Shown here piece after piece: positions 25,201 to 36,766 of a DNA stretch of 64,000 nt (within the stretch, counting starts at the first letter, position 1; the number at the start of each line of letters is the position of its first letter). A program made the translations under genes and the position numbers. The notes beneath the pieces were generated by a model. The model ran no database searches and had not been told where the DNA came from. It saw only the letters and a list, made by a program, of their open reading frames with translations. Origin of the DNA: Diphasiastrum complanatum (lineage: Eukaryota > Streptophyta > Lycopodiopsida > Lycopodiales > Lycopodiaceae); the NCBI GenBank assembly GCA_029204225.1, contig CM055102.1, positions 25,194,780 to 25,258,779 of the forward strand, given 5' to 3'.

Positions 25201-28200
25201 CAACCACGCACATGAGAAGCTCTCCCAGAGCATAGTTATAGAGTTTTTCATTTGACCAATGTTACTTCATCCAGTAAAAGCTTTCTAAAAATATGAGACT
25301 TTCAAAATTGAATGTCTTGGCTAACCATCAAGTCTCAAGCATGGCATACTCATAATGGCTAGTCGGAAAGTAGATTAAAAAAATTGGAAGGTTATTAACC
25401 AGAAAATTCATGTCCAGGATAAATCCAATTTACGACACTTCAAGATAATAGAACCACTGCAATAGTACGTGGGTGAAAGATGTCACAAATAGTAACTCAC
25501 ATCAACGGCATTGGTGCCCTTGTCCATTAGGTCAAGCTTGGTAAGTACACCCCATGTCCTTTCACCTGCCAAAAAAAAAAACTCAGCACCACCATCTCTC
25601 GTGATCCAGCCACCAACTATTTGAAACAATAATCACAGTTACGAAATCCAACTTCGTCATTCGAGGAGCATAAACACACTATCTCCACTAGATATTATAC
25701 TAAAATTCTAATTGCGGCCTCGAAATTTGAACCTTATTTATTTGTGTGAAATTCATCACTACATGCATTATCTGACTCGTGAAGTAAGGAAATTATATGA
25801 TATAATAGCACAATTCGTGTACACAAACTAAAACAAATCTCATGATCAATTCGAAATAGTTACAATTCATACAAAAAATATAAAATAATGTCCAACTCTG
25901 CAGAAGCTAGGAGATAATTTAAAATCTGCTGATGACTATACCTGTTGGATCTACTTCTCTTGCAAGCTTCATTGCATCAGATGTAGCAATATCTTGATTT
26001 GCAGGAGAAATAGCCAGAATTATAGAGTTTTGCTGCATTTCAAAACATACAAACAAAATAAATGCCAGCAAGGTCCTATGTTGCAAATTGATTAAAGAAA
26101 ATAAGAGTTCATAATATTGATGAGGTATATGCTCTTCTAATATCAATACATTGGTATACATGAAATTTAACAGTTACTCAATTATTCCATAAGCATGAAA
26201 ACAAATCAAAAAACGTTCACAATGTGTCCACTGTCAGCTACAAATGACCAGATCATAGTAATCCGCTGCAACCACATTCCAGAATGTGCATTCACGGGCG
26301 TCCTATTTCACATCTTGGGCATGGTGTGCATGGTGGCAACGACAAGGGAGCTACGTGGGGAAAGAAATTATTTTTGGGTAAGTTTTGGTATTGTTTTCTG
26401 TACGGTAATAGCATAGGTTGTAGGCAATGTATTCAAGTGATTTTTGGTTCTAAACCAACTATCTTCATGCCCACAGACATCCCTGTGTCGTTAGTTTCGG
26501 CCGTTACGGCATGTAATGAAAGTTTTGAATGACACGCCCTGTTCCCGTGTGTTTTTTGGCAAATTGACTAATAGTCATCCATTTGAGGTGCAGTTTGAAG
26601 CTACATGGTGTTTCTTTATGCCTACAAAGACTTCTATGCAATTAGTTTCAGCCATTATTGGATGTAGCAGAAGTTTGCAATGACATGCCACCCTAATCCC
26701 ATGTGGTTTTTGTTCCCTTTAGTGAACTGACCTATAGGCATCTGATTGAGGTGCAGTTTGCAGCAACATCGTTTTTTCATGCCTACAAGAATACCTAAAG
26801 TGTTTATATTGATGAGTTTAGGGTTTAGGTCTTTATTCTGACTTGAATCATATGTTAGACAAAAAAATATGGTTTTTTTTGGTTGTTGGGTTACATTAGT
26901 TGTCAGGGTTGTTGTAAGCAATTGAATGCATGTGCGGATGTTGTAGTAACCAATGGAATGTATTAAACATCTGCATGTTTGCTCCTCTTTTGCAAGTCTG
27001 CTACCATAAGGACATGAGGCTGGCCCTTGGCAGGGGAATTTTGTCAAATGTTGAGCTGATAGAGGGGGATGTGGCTATCTACCAAGGTTCAAGTGCCTGC
27101 AAATGGAGATGTGGGTGCATTATGGTGGGGTGCTCACTAGATCTCTTACCAAGGTCAGCGCCCACTTATTACAACTCACCAAGCCAAATGGGTGAACTAT
27201 GGGTATATCTATTTATTTGTCCCTACATATCAAAAGCAGAGGTGGAGAGGTCGAGAGACACATAGAAGACTGAGAGTACATCTCTTGAGCCATTGACACT
27301 AGCTCAGAGCCTTATTTGTAGGTTAGGGACAGGTGTAGGTTCTAGTACAGGTGTAGGGGCTAGCGTAGGTGTAGTGTCAAGGCCTAGTCAACGGGGGAAG
27401 AGGAGGGGGGGGATTCTGTTTCTACATGCAACCCCTCGGCTTTCTTCTTCAACAAGTCCTTCCCATCTCTCATCGTCATCGGCTGTATGCACCATCTTCT
27501 GAGCCAGATCCTATGTAGGCCCATTAGTCACCTCCATGGGGTGCGCTAGACTAAGAGAGCCCTTTGTATGGCAGAGAGGGGTTAGGCCTAGCAGCAGAAG
27601 ACTCTAGCCAATTGCGGGGGCAAAGAGAGCAACATGCCCTTTGACCTGACGGGTTGCCCAAATCTTTTACAAGTGCCACATTCCATTCGCCATTGCTGAC
27701 ATTTGTATCTTCAGGGACACTTGTCAGAAATTGTGAACTCCTGCAACTTTGTCGCGAAGGTGACGAAGCGAAAGGCGAACATACCCCGAAGACCGAAAGA
27801 AAAGTATTCCTGATTCAGCCCGACGACCAGATGACGGAAAGACACGAAAAGAAAGAAAACAATTCGCGCTGCCAACTGGCAGCTCGACGAGCGTGGTGTA
27901 TTGTACTTCACGCTCAGCTGAAAGAAACAACAAAAATAGAGAATAACTAACTAGTTGATTAGGATTAACTTGTGTTGTAATTCTCTAATTAACTATCTTG
28001 TAAACTTCACACTGTGAAAATAAATACGCATTTTTGATTAACACGAAAAAGAGAATGGGAGAGGAAGATAGAGAGTAGAACTGTGCATGAAAGTCTGCCA
28101 ACGAGCAGAACACAGCGACTGAGGTGAGCGTCAGGGCGCCAACGAGCGAGACACTGAACGACTCACCCGAAAACGAAAAACAGAAAATACAATTGTTCTC

Positions 28201-31200
28201 TTCTCCACCTCTTCTTTGTCTTGTCGTCTTCTCAATTGATTCTGTCGTGATCTGTAATCTGTAGTCGCTTGCTTAGGATCCTGGAAAAACAAAACAGAAA
28301 CACGAAAAGCGAAATTCGCTACATGATGGTATCAGAGCCCGGTTATCGCTACATGATATCTGAGCAATGATTCTCTAAGACAACACAATATGGCTACAAC
28401 AATCCAGACAAGAATAGCAATTAGTCTTGATGACGAAAACTACAGAGTATGGAAATTCAAAATCAAAACACTTCTGAAGGGTGAAGGCATCTGGTCGGTG
28501 ACCAAACTCACAGAGGTGCAGCCTCCAGAGGTAGACCCAAGGAGAGCTGAGTGGATTAGAAAAGATGAACGTGCAATGGCGATCATCATTTTGTCCATTA
28601 ACGATGAAATACTCATGCAGATGAAGACTGTGAGAGCAGCCATGAAGCATGGGAAAGACTACAGCATAAGTACGAAGTGAGGACTGCCGCTTCGGTGATG
28701 CATCTTCACAATCAGCTGCAATCTATGCGATGGGATGGCAACCAGTTGGATCAGCATGTTGAGAAGATCAGAACGATCTTCGCTCAACTCGCTGCATCAG
28801 GGCAGGAACACTAGGTCCAAGCACCACAACAGCTGATGTACTTCATGAAATCCCTACTTGCGTCCTATCAGCCGTTGAGAATGCTCATACTGAGCCTACC
28901 AGATATGACATTCGAGAGAGCAATCAGTCTTGTCGCTGATGAGAGACTGATGAGGGAAGAAGGAGAAGGAAGCAGTGGCCAAAAGAAGGCCCTTTAGATG
29001 AAGGGAAAGAAAAAGAACAAACCCAGACCCAGATTTGACAAGGTGAACACAAAGTCTTCGAGCAGAGGCAACGACAACCAACAAACATCCTCCTGTAATC
29101 ACTGTCACAAGCCAGGACACGCAGCCAGCAAGTGCTGGTTTAACCCGACAATACCTTGCATGCACTGCAAGAAGAAGGGACACTCTGCATACAATTGCAA
29201 ATTCAACCCGAAAAGAAAAAACAAAGCTGACAAGGCGAATGTTGCAGAGTCGTCGATGCAGACAAAAGCGATGAGGCCTTCACGATATTCAATGAAGCCT
29301 CGACAAGCCACACATCACTTGCAGCAAAAGAACCTTGATCGCCTTCAGAGAACTCGAAACAACAGAGCAGTGATTCTAGGCGATGGGAGCCGACACGATC
29401 AAGGGCGTCGGAACTCTACAACTACGAACACTGTCGGGACAAGCAAAGCTGCCAGGAGCACTATACGTACCCTCATTAAGAAAAGACCTACTATCAATCT
29501 CCAAGATGGTAGATCTTGGAATTCGAGTTCTATTCGATGGCAATGTATGCCGGATGATCGAGAAAACAACAAACAAGTTGCTGACAGTTGGATCAACTCT
29601 GGCACAAAAGAATGTATCCTCTGAACATGAGGAGCTTCTACGACATGAGCAAGAAGGACATAGTCAAAGTTCTGAAAATATCCAGACCCGATACTGAGTT
29701 CTGCGAAGCCTGACAGAAAGGGAAACAACATCAGAATCCATTCGTACACGAGGGAAGAAGAGCTGAAGAAGTTCTTGAGCTCATCCACTCAGACGTCTAT
29801 GGACCGATGAAAGTTGATTCGCTCTCAGGATCGAGGTATTTCCTGACGTTCATTGATGACTACAGCCGGATGACAATGATCTATTATTTGAAGAAAAAAT
29901 CTGAAGTGTTTGACTCTTTCAAAAAGTTCGTGGCATTCGCAGAAAGACACACCTCAAAGAAGATTCAGATCATCAGGTCTGATAATGGAGGTGAGTACAA
30001 GAGCACAAAATTTTCAAGATTCTACCAAGAACAAGGAATAGAGCATCAATTCACTCCTGCGTACACACCCGAATATAATGGTGTCGCAACAAGAAGAAAC
30101 AGGACACTAGTCGAAGGAGCCAGATGCATGATGGCACAGGCTCGATTGCCAAGTCAATTTTGGGCTGAGGCAATAGCTGCAGCGGTACACCTGCAGAACT
30201 GATCAACAACGACAGCCCTGGAAAACAAAACACAGTGCGAAATGTGGACAGGTAGAAGCCTGATCTGTCATACGTGCGTGTATTCAGATGTGCAGCATAC
30301 AAGCACATACCAGAGCAGACAATCATGGTCAGATACTCGAACGGATCACAAGTCTACAGACTCTACAACCCAACCACGAAGAAAGTTGTGTCGAGTAGAG
30401 ATGTGACGTTCGACGAGTCCACATTCCCTGGATTTAAGGAAGAAAAGGGGCATGAGATCTTTGCACTATTGCCGATTCAAGAGGGAGATCAAGGGCAAAC
30501 ATCAAATCAAAATGTCGAGCCCCATACCCCAGGGCAGCAGGAAGCCAAAGATCAACCCGACGAAGAAGAAACATTCGAGCAACGACGAATCGAACCTAGA
30601 AGGTCGACAAGACAAAGAAGACCTCCAGAACGATAGACTGACAGCCTTCAATGGAGCAAAGAAACAGAGTTCGAATATTGCAGCTTCACTGAAGAACCAG
30701 CAACATATCAAGAAGCTATCCAGAGTCCATAAGGTGAATTTTGGAAGCAAGCAATGTCAGAGGAAATCAAATCAATGAGGCAAAACGAGGCATGGACACT
30801 AGAGCCACTACCCGAAAATAAGAAGATCGTCGACTGCAAATGGGTCTACAAAAGAAAAATCAAATCAAATGGCACTGTCGGACGATACAAAGCAAGGCTT
30901 GTCGTGAAAGGCTACACACAAAGGTACGGCGTCGATTACTTCGATACGTATTCACCAATGGTGAAAATGACAAGCATTCGACTGCTCCTTGCATACGCAA
31001 CTCAATACAATTTGGAAATTCACCAGATTGATGTAAAGATAGCCTTTCTCCACGGAGATCTAAAGGAAGAAACCTTCATGAAGCAACCTGAAGGATTCGA
31101 AGACCCCGACAATCGACAATATGTTTGTCGGTTGCAACGATGCATTTATGGTCTAAAGTGCAGGCATCACAATCTTGATATAAGAAGATCGATAGTCTTC

Positions 31201-34200
31201 TGAAGTCTCTAGATTACATTCCTACACAACCAGACTGTAATGTCTATATAAAGGAAGTAGAAAGAAATTTTGTGATTCTGACTGTATTTGTAAATGACTC
31301 CCTAATGATAGGAAATTCCTTGATGCTAATCAAGGAAACGAAGAGTCAAATTTTTAAAAGTTATGAAATCACAAACCTAGGAGAAGCAACAAAATGCCTT
31401 GGGCTGGAAATCAGAAGAAATCGAATCAGAAGATAAATGCATCTGAGTCAATCAGAGTACGCCCGAAAAGTGCTGAAGTGGTACCGAATGATGGACTGCA
31501 AAGAAAAAGCCACACCAATGATAGCTGTAGCCAGACTAACGAAACAGGATTGCCCAAATACAGATGAGGAGAGACAGAAGATGGAAGGTACACCCTACCA
31601 AAACCTGATCGGTAGTCCGATGTACCTCACAATTTGTACCAGACCCGATTTGGCCTTCTCTGTCTATGCTTTAAGCCAATTCTCTTCAAATCCTGGCATG
31701 GCACATTGGCAAATGGCGAAGCGAATTCTGCAATATCTGAAGGGTACCCAAAACATGGGATTAACCTATAAAGCAAACGAAGGCAAAGGATTCGAGCTGC
31801 AACACTACAGTGATGCAAGCTGGGCGAGCTGCAAAGACGACAACAAGTCCGTGACAGGAAGATGTTCGATTGCGTGCGGAGCAGCAATCAGCTGGACATG
31901 CAAAAAACAAACCTTGGTGGCTCAATCCTCATGCGAAGCTTACTATGTCACAACTTCAAAGATGGCCTATGGTGCAGATGATATTGGAAGCAGTTGGCAT
32001 ACCACAAAGAGAACCATGCATGATGATGATGGATTCTCAAAGTGCCACATATTTGTCCTAGGATCCTGTTTTCCATTCAAAGACAAAACATATACCTCTG
32101 AAGTACCATCACATTCGAGACTTGATCTCGAAAGGAGAGCTCAAGGTTCAATACATAAAATCTGAAGACATGATTGCAGATTTGCTCACGAAGCCGCTCG
32201 ACAAACCACTCTTCGCAAGGCCAAGCAAAGCAATATACAAAGTTGCAAGGTTCAAGAGGGAGTGTCAGAAATTGTGAACTCCTGCAACTTTGTCGCAAAG
32301 GTGACAAAGCGAAGCGAAAGGCGAACATACCCCGAAGACCGAAAGAAAAGTATTCGTGATTCGGCCCGACGAGCAGATGACGAAAAAACTAGAAACTTAA
32401 GAAAACAATTCGCGTTGCCAACTGGCAGCTCGACGAGCGTGGTGTATTGTACTTCACGCTCAGCTGAAAGAAACAGTGATAACAGAGAATAACTAACTAG
32501 TTGATTAGCATTAACTTGTCTTGTGCTATCTTGTAAACACCACACTGTGGAGATAAATACACATTTTTGATTAACACGAAAAAGAGAACGAGAGAGGAAG
32601 ATAGAGAGCAGAGTTGTGCATGAAAGTCTGCCAACGAGCAGAACACAGCGACTGAGGTGAGCGTCAGGGCGCCAACGACATTGAACGACTCACCCGAAAA
32701 CGAAAAACAGAAAATACAATTGTTCTCTTCTCCACCTCTTCTTTGTCGTGTCGTCTTCTCAATTGATTCTGTCGTGATTTGTGATCTGTAGTTGCTTGCT
32801 TAGGATCCTGGAAAAACAAAACAGAAACACGAAAAGCGAAATTCGCTACAACACTTGCCTTCAGATCATAGTAGTGAATTCTACATGGAGGCCTTCGAGG
32901 AGAGAGGCATTGCACATGAGCCTCTTAAATTAGGAGGAGCAGACTATCACATGGGAGCTGAGCTCTTTTTGCACACTGTGGTAGATGAACTTGCTACTTT
33001 TTATTTTGTGCTTCATAATTGCTTGAAGCTCTAACCCTTTCTGTTAGAGATGATTTAAAAGTTCTTTTTTCTCTTAGCAAAAAGCAAGGGACAACCCAAT
33101 TACTGTACACAAAAAATTTGCAAGACAGGAGTCATCAGACAGCACCAGTGATATACTTCATCGCAATCAACAATCCACAAACAACACAGCAAATTTGGGA
33201 TTAACGATAGTGGTGAAGCATATCACAGGTACCGTTTGACAACTCCTATCTTAAGAATCTTGTGAATATCGATTTCTTGGTCACATGTCCTTTCACCCCA
33301 AGTAACCTTGAGCTCTTCTGGCAGATTACCCCATTGGTAACATTCTTTTTTGGCTCCAGTAACTAGATAGTCCCTTGTTTTTTTTCTCAAAGAGTTAACA
33401 ACAACTCCTAAGTCAGGTCTAGGAGAAAGGTTCATAGCTTAAAGCAATTATGAATCATAATCACTCATCTTCGTGAAGCTAGAGCTTAACAAATCTCAAA
33501 GCTTGCTACAAGAACATGAATCTGATCAACAAAATATGAGGGCATTAATGAAAACACTTGGCAGCGTAAAGCTCTCATACAACTGAACATTGGGCCGAAT
33601 TAATAACAACTTTGGCAAGTCTACATAGCCACATTTGTTGGTTTGTTGTGGTTCAATAATGGTTCCACATCATTTCATTTTGAATGATAGAGAAACTTAT
33701 GTTCGACATGGTTTTGTATGAACACTGGTTCACTTAACTCCCCAAAACTGGACTGTATCGTTCTTGAAACTCCTAGCAAGCTCGGTAATTTCATTGCTCT
33801 TGAAAACCCCTTTATTGCCCCCCAAAAAACAATATTTCTGATCTGGCCTTGCTAGCATGGACTCTACACATAGATCCACAGAATGACAGTAGCAAAGCCT
33901 TTCCTTCACTCTAGCATGCAATTTCCACACCCTGAGCTCCTATTAACACGATGGAATGTGTCTCCCTTCTCTGCACTCACGCTCCACACCCAAATACATA
34001 TATAGTTGGAGAAGAGGATTATGAGATTAAAGTTCCGTGAGCCCTACTCCCCGAGGTCCCTTCACATTTTAGACAATGTGCCCATATTTGGCTAAACAGC
34101 TTGCCTTTTCCCCTTCTCTATTATCTGAGCAACAGGAATAATCGGCCCACTAGAGTGACGGTGTGGAGCATGTACATAGCCTCAAGCTGTACTGATTAAG

Positions 34201-36766
34201 GTTGGTGAAAGGCCCTATCATCAAGAGTAAGAGTAATGAATAAGCAGAAGGCTCAAGGGCCAAATTCTTTAGTTCCAAATATCTAGGAAACAAAAGGGAA
34301 CATGGGGCCCAAAGCCCAAAGAGGTGACAATAATAGTTTCTAACCAGGTTCAAATGCAAATTATGATGTGCAAACAAAAACATGAGTCGTTTATTCTCCA
34401 AATAGATACAAAATTTTGAGAGAAGCAATGCCCTAAAACAAACAAAACAAACAAAAAAAACAAAGTCTGCTTTGTTTAAGCAACATACCCAACTGAATGC
34501 ACAGTTGTAGGGCTGTACAATTCAAAACAAGCACAATCATAGTGGATTCCAGTGGGAGTGAGGATTAAGTCCAGATGTAGACATCAAAATCTCTTATTGG
34601 GTGAGGTGGCCCCACCTGCCATGATCCCATTTTCACCGACATCCTCATTAACACAGCTGGTATCCTAGTGAGAATTTAAAATGCAACACTAGGGTGAGGG
34701 TTTGGTAGTGAGCATGACACATGTGGGTAAGTGAATCTTAGCAATGGATGAAATGTTGTCCCCAGCCCTTTCCTTCCATTTTCTTGACACTAATGCACTC
34801 ATGTTCAAAGGAAGATATTGTGGAGTAAAATCTGCAAAAGAGCTTGGGAACATGCTGTATTGTCCTGCAGTTAAAGGGCTATAGTGCACAAACCCATGTA
34901 CTGTCTGACGACAATGTAATTTGGGGGAGAGGTGGGTAAGTGAAGCCAAGGAACACTTGGCAGCCTTGAATAGATTCATTCACATGCCAATCATGGTTAA
35001 TTCTACATCTGAAGTACATCAAGATTCAATAGTAAGTTGAACTTGGACACTAGACTTTCACTGAATCATTCTGTTGATTTTGAAGTTAGCCTATATGTGT
35101 GGAAGAAATCTTAGAGACCTTACCTTTTCAACGTAAGTCTGCACCATGTTTTCAATATCAGCAACAATGCTGTCCGGTTGACCATCTACACAAATAGAAA
35201 CAAAAATGAGTCAGTATGTCCAATACAGGATTTCACACAGGATTTTTTTTTTTTTTCACACATGGCGAGTAAAATTTCACAAAAAAATACCTGGGACAAA
35301 TTGTAATATACATGTGCAGAGAAGAACTTACCAACAGCCACCTTTGTCAAACCAGGCAGATCAATCAATGTAAGATTCACAACTGCAAAGACACATCACA
35401 TGCAAATGTCAAAGGCCTTACTTGATGACGTCTGCTACACTTATCATGGCGGCCTGTACTTGATGACATCAGCAACACTACTATCGTCTCAAAAGAAAAG
35501 ATTCTCTAAGTAACTGCCTGGATGAGAAATAAAACTTTTCAATGTACACGAAGGTCAACAAAGCTCTGTTTACAATGAAAGATTTATAGGTCAATTTAAG
35601 AAAAATCTTGAAAAAAATCTGAATCCTTCATGCTGGTGGACAGTGGTGGAGTACAAGGAATCGATAATCAGTCCGGGCAGGATTGCACCGCTCCATTAAT
35701 TCAGATAGCATCCAGAATGTACCATTAGGAGAGTAAATACTAAGATGAATAGGTACAGGAGAAATCTGCTTGCTGCGGCCTGTGATTCTGTCAGTTTCAT
35801 CCTGGATTTCTTTCCTCACAAGAGCTGCATATCCAAAAGTGCTAAAATTAGAGCACAAATTCGAAAGGCGCAGTTACAAAAGTCAAATTGCCAATTCATA
35901 GCTATCCAACAAGTAATTACAAAATACACGTGACAACGTGAACAACGTGAACAACGCTTGCATCTTGTTTTCAACAGTCAGAAGAAATGCAGACATAGCA
36001 TGTACTAAGCACCGATAGGACATCCCTACGAAACCAGCCAACTTTTGAACAATGAGAGCTGCAGTCTGAATTTCGCGTGAACAGACACCAAGCTTGGGAG
36101 TCATCAAAAGCTCGAGCCGTATAAAAGCATACAGAGCAGAGCTAGTGTATTGCGTCATTCAAAAGGAAAATAAATATCAGATCAGCATGATGGTACAAAA
36201 ATAAGTCCAATTACTTACAAAAATCCACAAATTTCTTTCTGGGAAGGTGGAGAAACTCTGCATATTCCGTCCCTTCCTCTATCCTATGTAACTGCAGAAC
36301 GAGTGGTCGCCTGGTCACGATTCCTGTGACTCAGAAGGAGGCACGAGTTATGGTAATCTTTCAGAGTTATAACATTTTGTTCACAACATTCACATGGAGC
36401 ACACAGATAATAACGATTTTGTTCACAGCAGTTACATGGAGTAAACAAATGGTAACTGACCACAGAGAATCCGCACCTGAGCCTCTTGGCAGAAAGTCTC
36501 GTCCTACTATACTCTCCAATACAGATGATTTGCCAGAACTCTGCAACACGAATGAGACAAACAAATGTTTAGGACTTTAGCAATGCAGTCATGGTGAAAG
36601 AGCTTGAAGCAACGAGAAAATCGGAGCAGACCTGTCCTCCAACTACCACAATAGATGGCAAATGCTCCCAAAGGGTTGGGAGAGCGTTGTCTCCTCCATA
36701 GTCGCCAAGAACAGTGCATGCTCTCTGTATTCGGTTGACAAGGCCAATCAAACTTTCCATTGCCAT
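21352..36766 (-). CDS. Dynamin-related GTPase, DRP1 (phragmoplastin) class, complete, 16 exons
   Basis: Exons, 5' to 3': 36766-36632, 36540-36477, 36323-36219, 35824-35723, 35382-35332, 35185-35124, 26032-25942, 25565-25501, 25116-24922, 24723-24604, 23697-23627, 23500-23275, 23076-23026, 22915-22687, 22589-22450, 21480-21352. Phases agree and give 611 codons, the usual DRP1 length. GTPase motifs: P-loop GGQSSGKS (43-50), switch Thr70 in GIVTRRP, DLPG (143-146), TKLD (212-215), VVNRSQ (241-246). The stalk ([33 protein letters not shown]) and GTPase effector domain ([24 protein letters not shown]) follow. There is no PH or Pro-rich domain, as in DRP1 and unlike DRP2. The family assembles on membranes and acts at the cell plate and in endocytosis. 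The start [11 protein letters not shown] matches family N-termini; the next in-frame ATG is only two codons on. Intron 6 is 9.1 kb and carries a Copia element. All motifs are intact, so it is probably functional. Confidence 0.95.
22402..22417. repeat. Short (AT)n run in DRP1 intron 15
   Basis: About eight AT units, 33 bp beyond the 5' splice site of DRP1 exon 15 (exon end 22450). Confidence 0.9.
25141..25197. repeat. (CT)n microsatellite in DRP1 intron 8, at the 3' splice site
   Basis: 57 bp of CT on the plus strand, i.e. (AG)n in the transcript. It ends 24 nt upstream of exon 9. Between it and the exon the transcript reads GCTAACTTTCTC ... TTTTAATAG, so a consensus CTAAC branch point (25136-25140) directly abuts the repeat. 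Confidence 0.95.
26033..27721. other. DRP1 intron 6, portion downstream of the Copia insertion (transcript sense)
   Basis: No gene recognised. A plus-strand stretch at about 27300-27500 has a short GTGTAGGT-type tandem motif and open frames that look like chance. The last five bases (27717-27721, ACACT) are the left copy of the Copia target-site duplication. Confidence 0.45.
27722..28323 (+). repeat. 5' LTR of Copia element C
   Basis: 602 bp, TGTCAG ... GCTACA. A TATA-like AATAAATA lies at about 28019-28026. The inner end is three bases from the primer-binding site. Confidence 0.95.
28327..28339 (+). promoter_or_regulatory. Primer-binding site of Copia element C
   Basis: TGGTATCAGAGCC, complementary to the initiator methionine tRNA 3' end, separated from the LTR by TGA. 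Confidence 0.93.
28390..29290 (+). pseudogene. Copia C gag, with two zinc knuckles
   Basis: Gag starts at ATG 28390 ([23 protein letters not shown]), keeps the W-K-I/F pattern of the Copia Gag N-terminus (UBN2/RVT-associated type), then shifts frame near 28650. The shifted frame continues [13 protein letters not shown] and [13 protein letters not shown] with two stops. From 28998 an open frame carries two CCHC knuckles, [14 protein letters not shown] and [14 protein letters not shown], both CX2CX4HX4C. Two knuckles distinguish this family from elements B, D and E, which have one. The knuckles bind and package the element RNA. Confidence 0.85.
29290..30650 (+). pseudogene. Copia C protease and integrase
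   Basis: The protease active site is not intact: where DSGAS is expected (about 29285-29310) the frames read FNEAST or are shifted, while the flap VILGDGS and the following [12 protein letters not shown] to [16 protein letters not shown] are clear. The integrase core (29807-30202) has TFIDDYSR (first Asp) and RSDNGGEY (second Asp), but the catalytic Glu block is [10 protein letters not shown] instead of NGVAERxNRT, so the third acidic residue is lost. The C-terminal part (30274-30636) has [12 protein letters not shown] and [11 protein letters not shown], typical of the Copia integrase tail. The whole is dead as an integrase. Confidence 0.85.
30700..32165 (+). pseudogene. Copia C reverse transcriptase and RNase H
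   Basis: RT begins with [33 protein letters not shown] and [15 protein letters not shown] (30754-31203), then shifts frame. The catalytic box reads FVNDS (about 31288) instead of YVDD, losing the first of the two Asp. The connection and RNase H (31437-32165) include [38 protein letters not shown], the [10 protein letters not shown] block and [11 protein letters not shown]. Indels break the C-terminus at about 31960. Confidence 0.88.
32254..32262 (+). promoter_or_regulatory. Polypurine tract of Copia element C
   Basis: AAGAGGGAG immediately before the 3' LTR start at 32263. Confidence 0.85.
32263..32850 (+). repeat. 3' LTR of Copia element C
   Basis: 588 bp, same termini as the 5' LTR; several indels relative to it, then the target duplication ACACT at 32851-32855. 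Confidence 0.95.
32851..35123. other. DRP1 intron 6, portion upstream of the Copia insertion (transcript sense)
   Basis: Begins with the right ACACT duplication. The first 160 bp (plus) are open for about 55 codons, including [22 protein letters not shown], of unknown identity. A minus-strand frame at 33223-33435 ([16 protein letters not shown]) is also unrecognised. The rest shows nothing I can name. Confidence 0.4.

Larger units (their letters stand above)
27722..32850 (+). mobile_element. Full-length Ty1/Copia element C inside DRP1 intron 6
   Basis: A 5129-bp element on the plus strand, antisense to its host gene. LTRs (27722-28323, 602 bp; 32263-32850, 588 bp) both begin TGTCAGAAATTG and end ATTCGCTACA. 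The target-site duplication ACACT is perfect (27717-27721 and 32851-32855). The primer-binding site is at 28327-28339 and the polypurine tract at 32254-32262. Gag, protease, integrase, RT and RNase H occur in Copia order (integrase before RT), but with several stops and frameshifts, so it is not autonomous. The LTRs differ by scattered substitutions and several indels, including a segment of about 20 bp present only in the 5' LTR, so the insertion is not recent. Confidence 0.97.
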
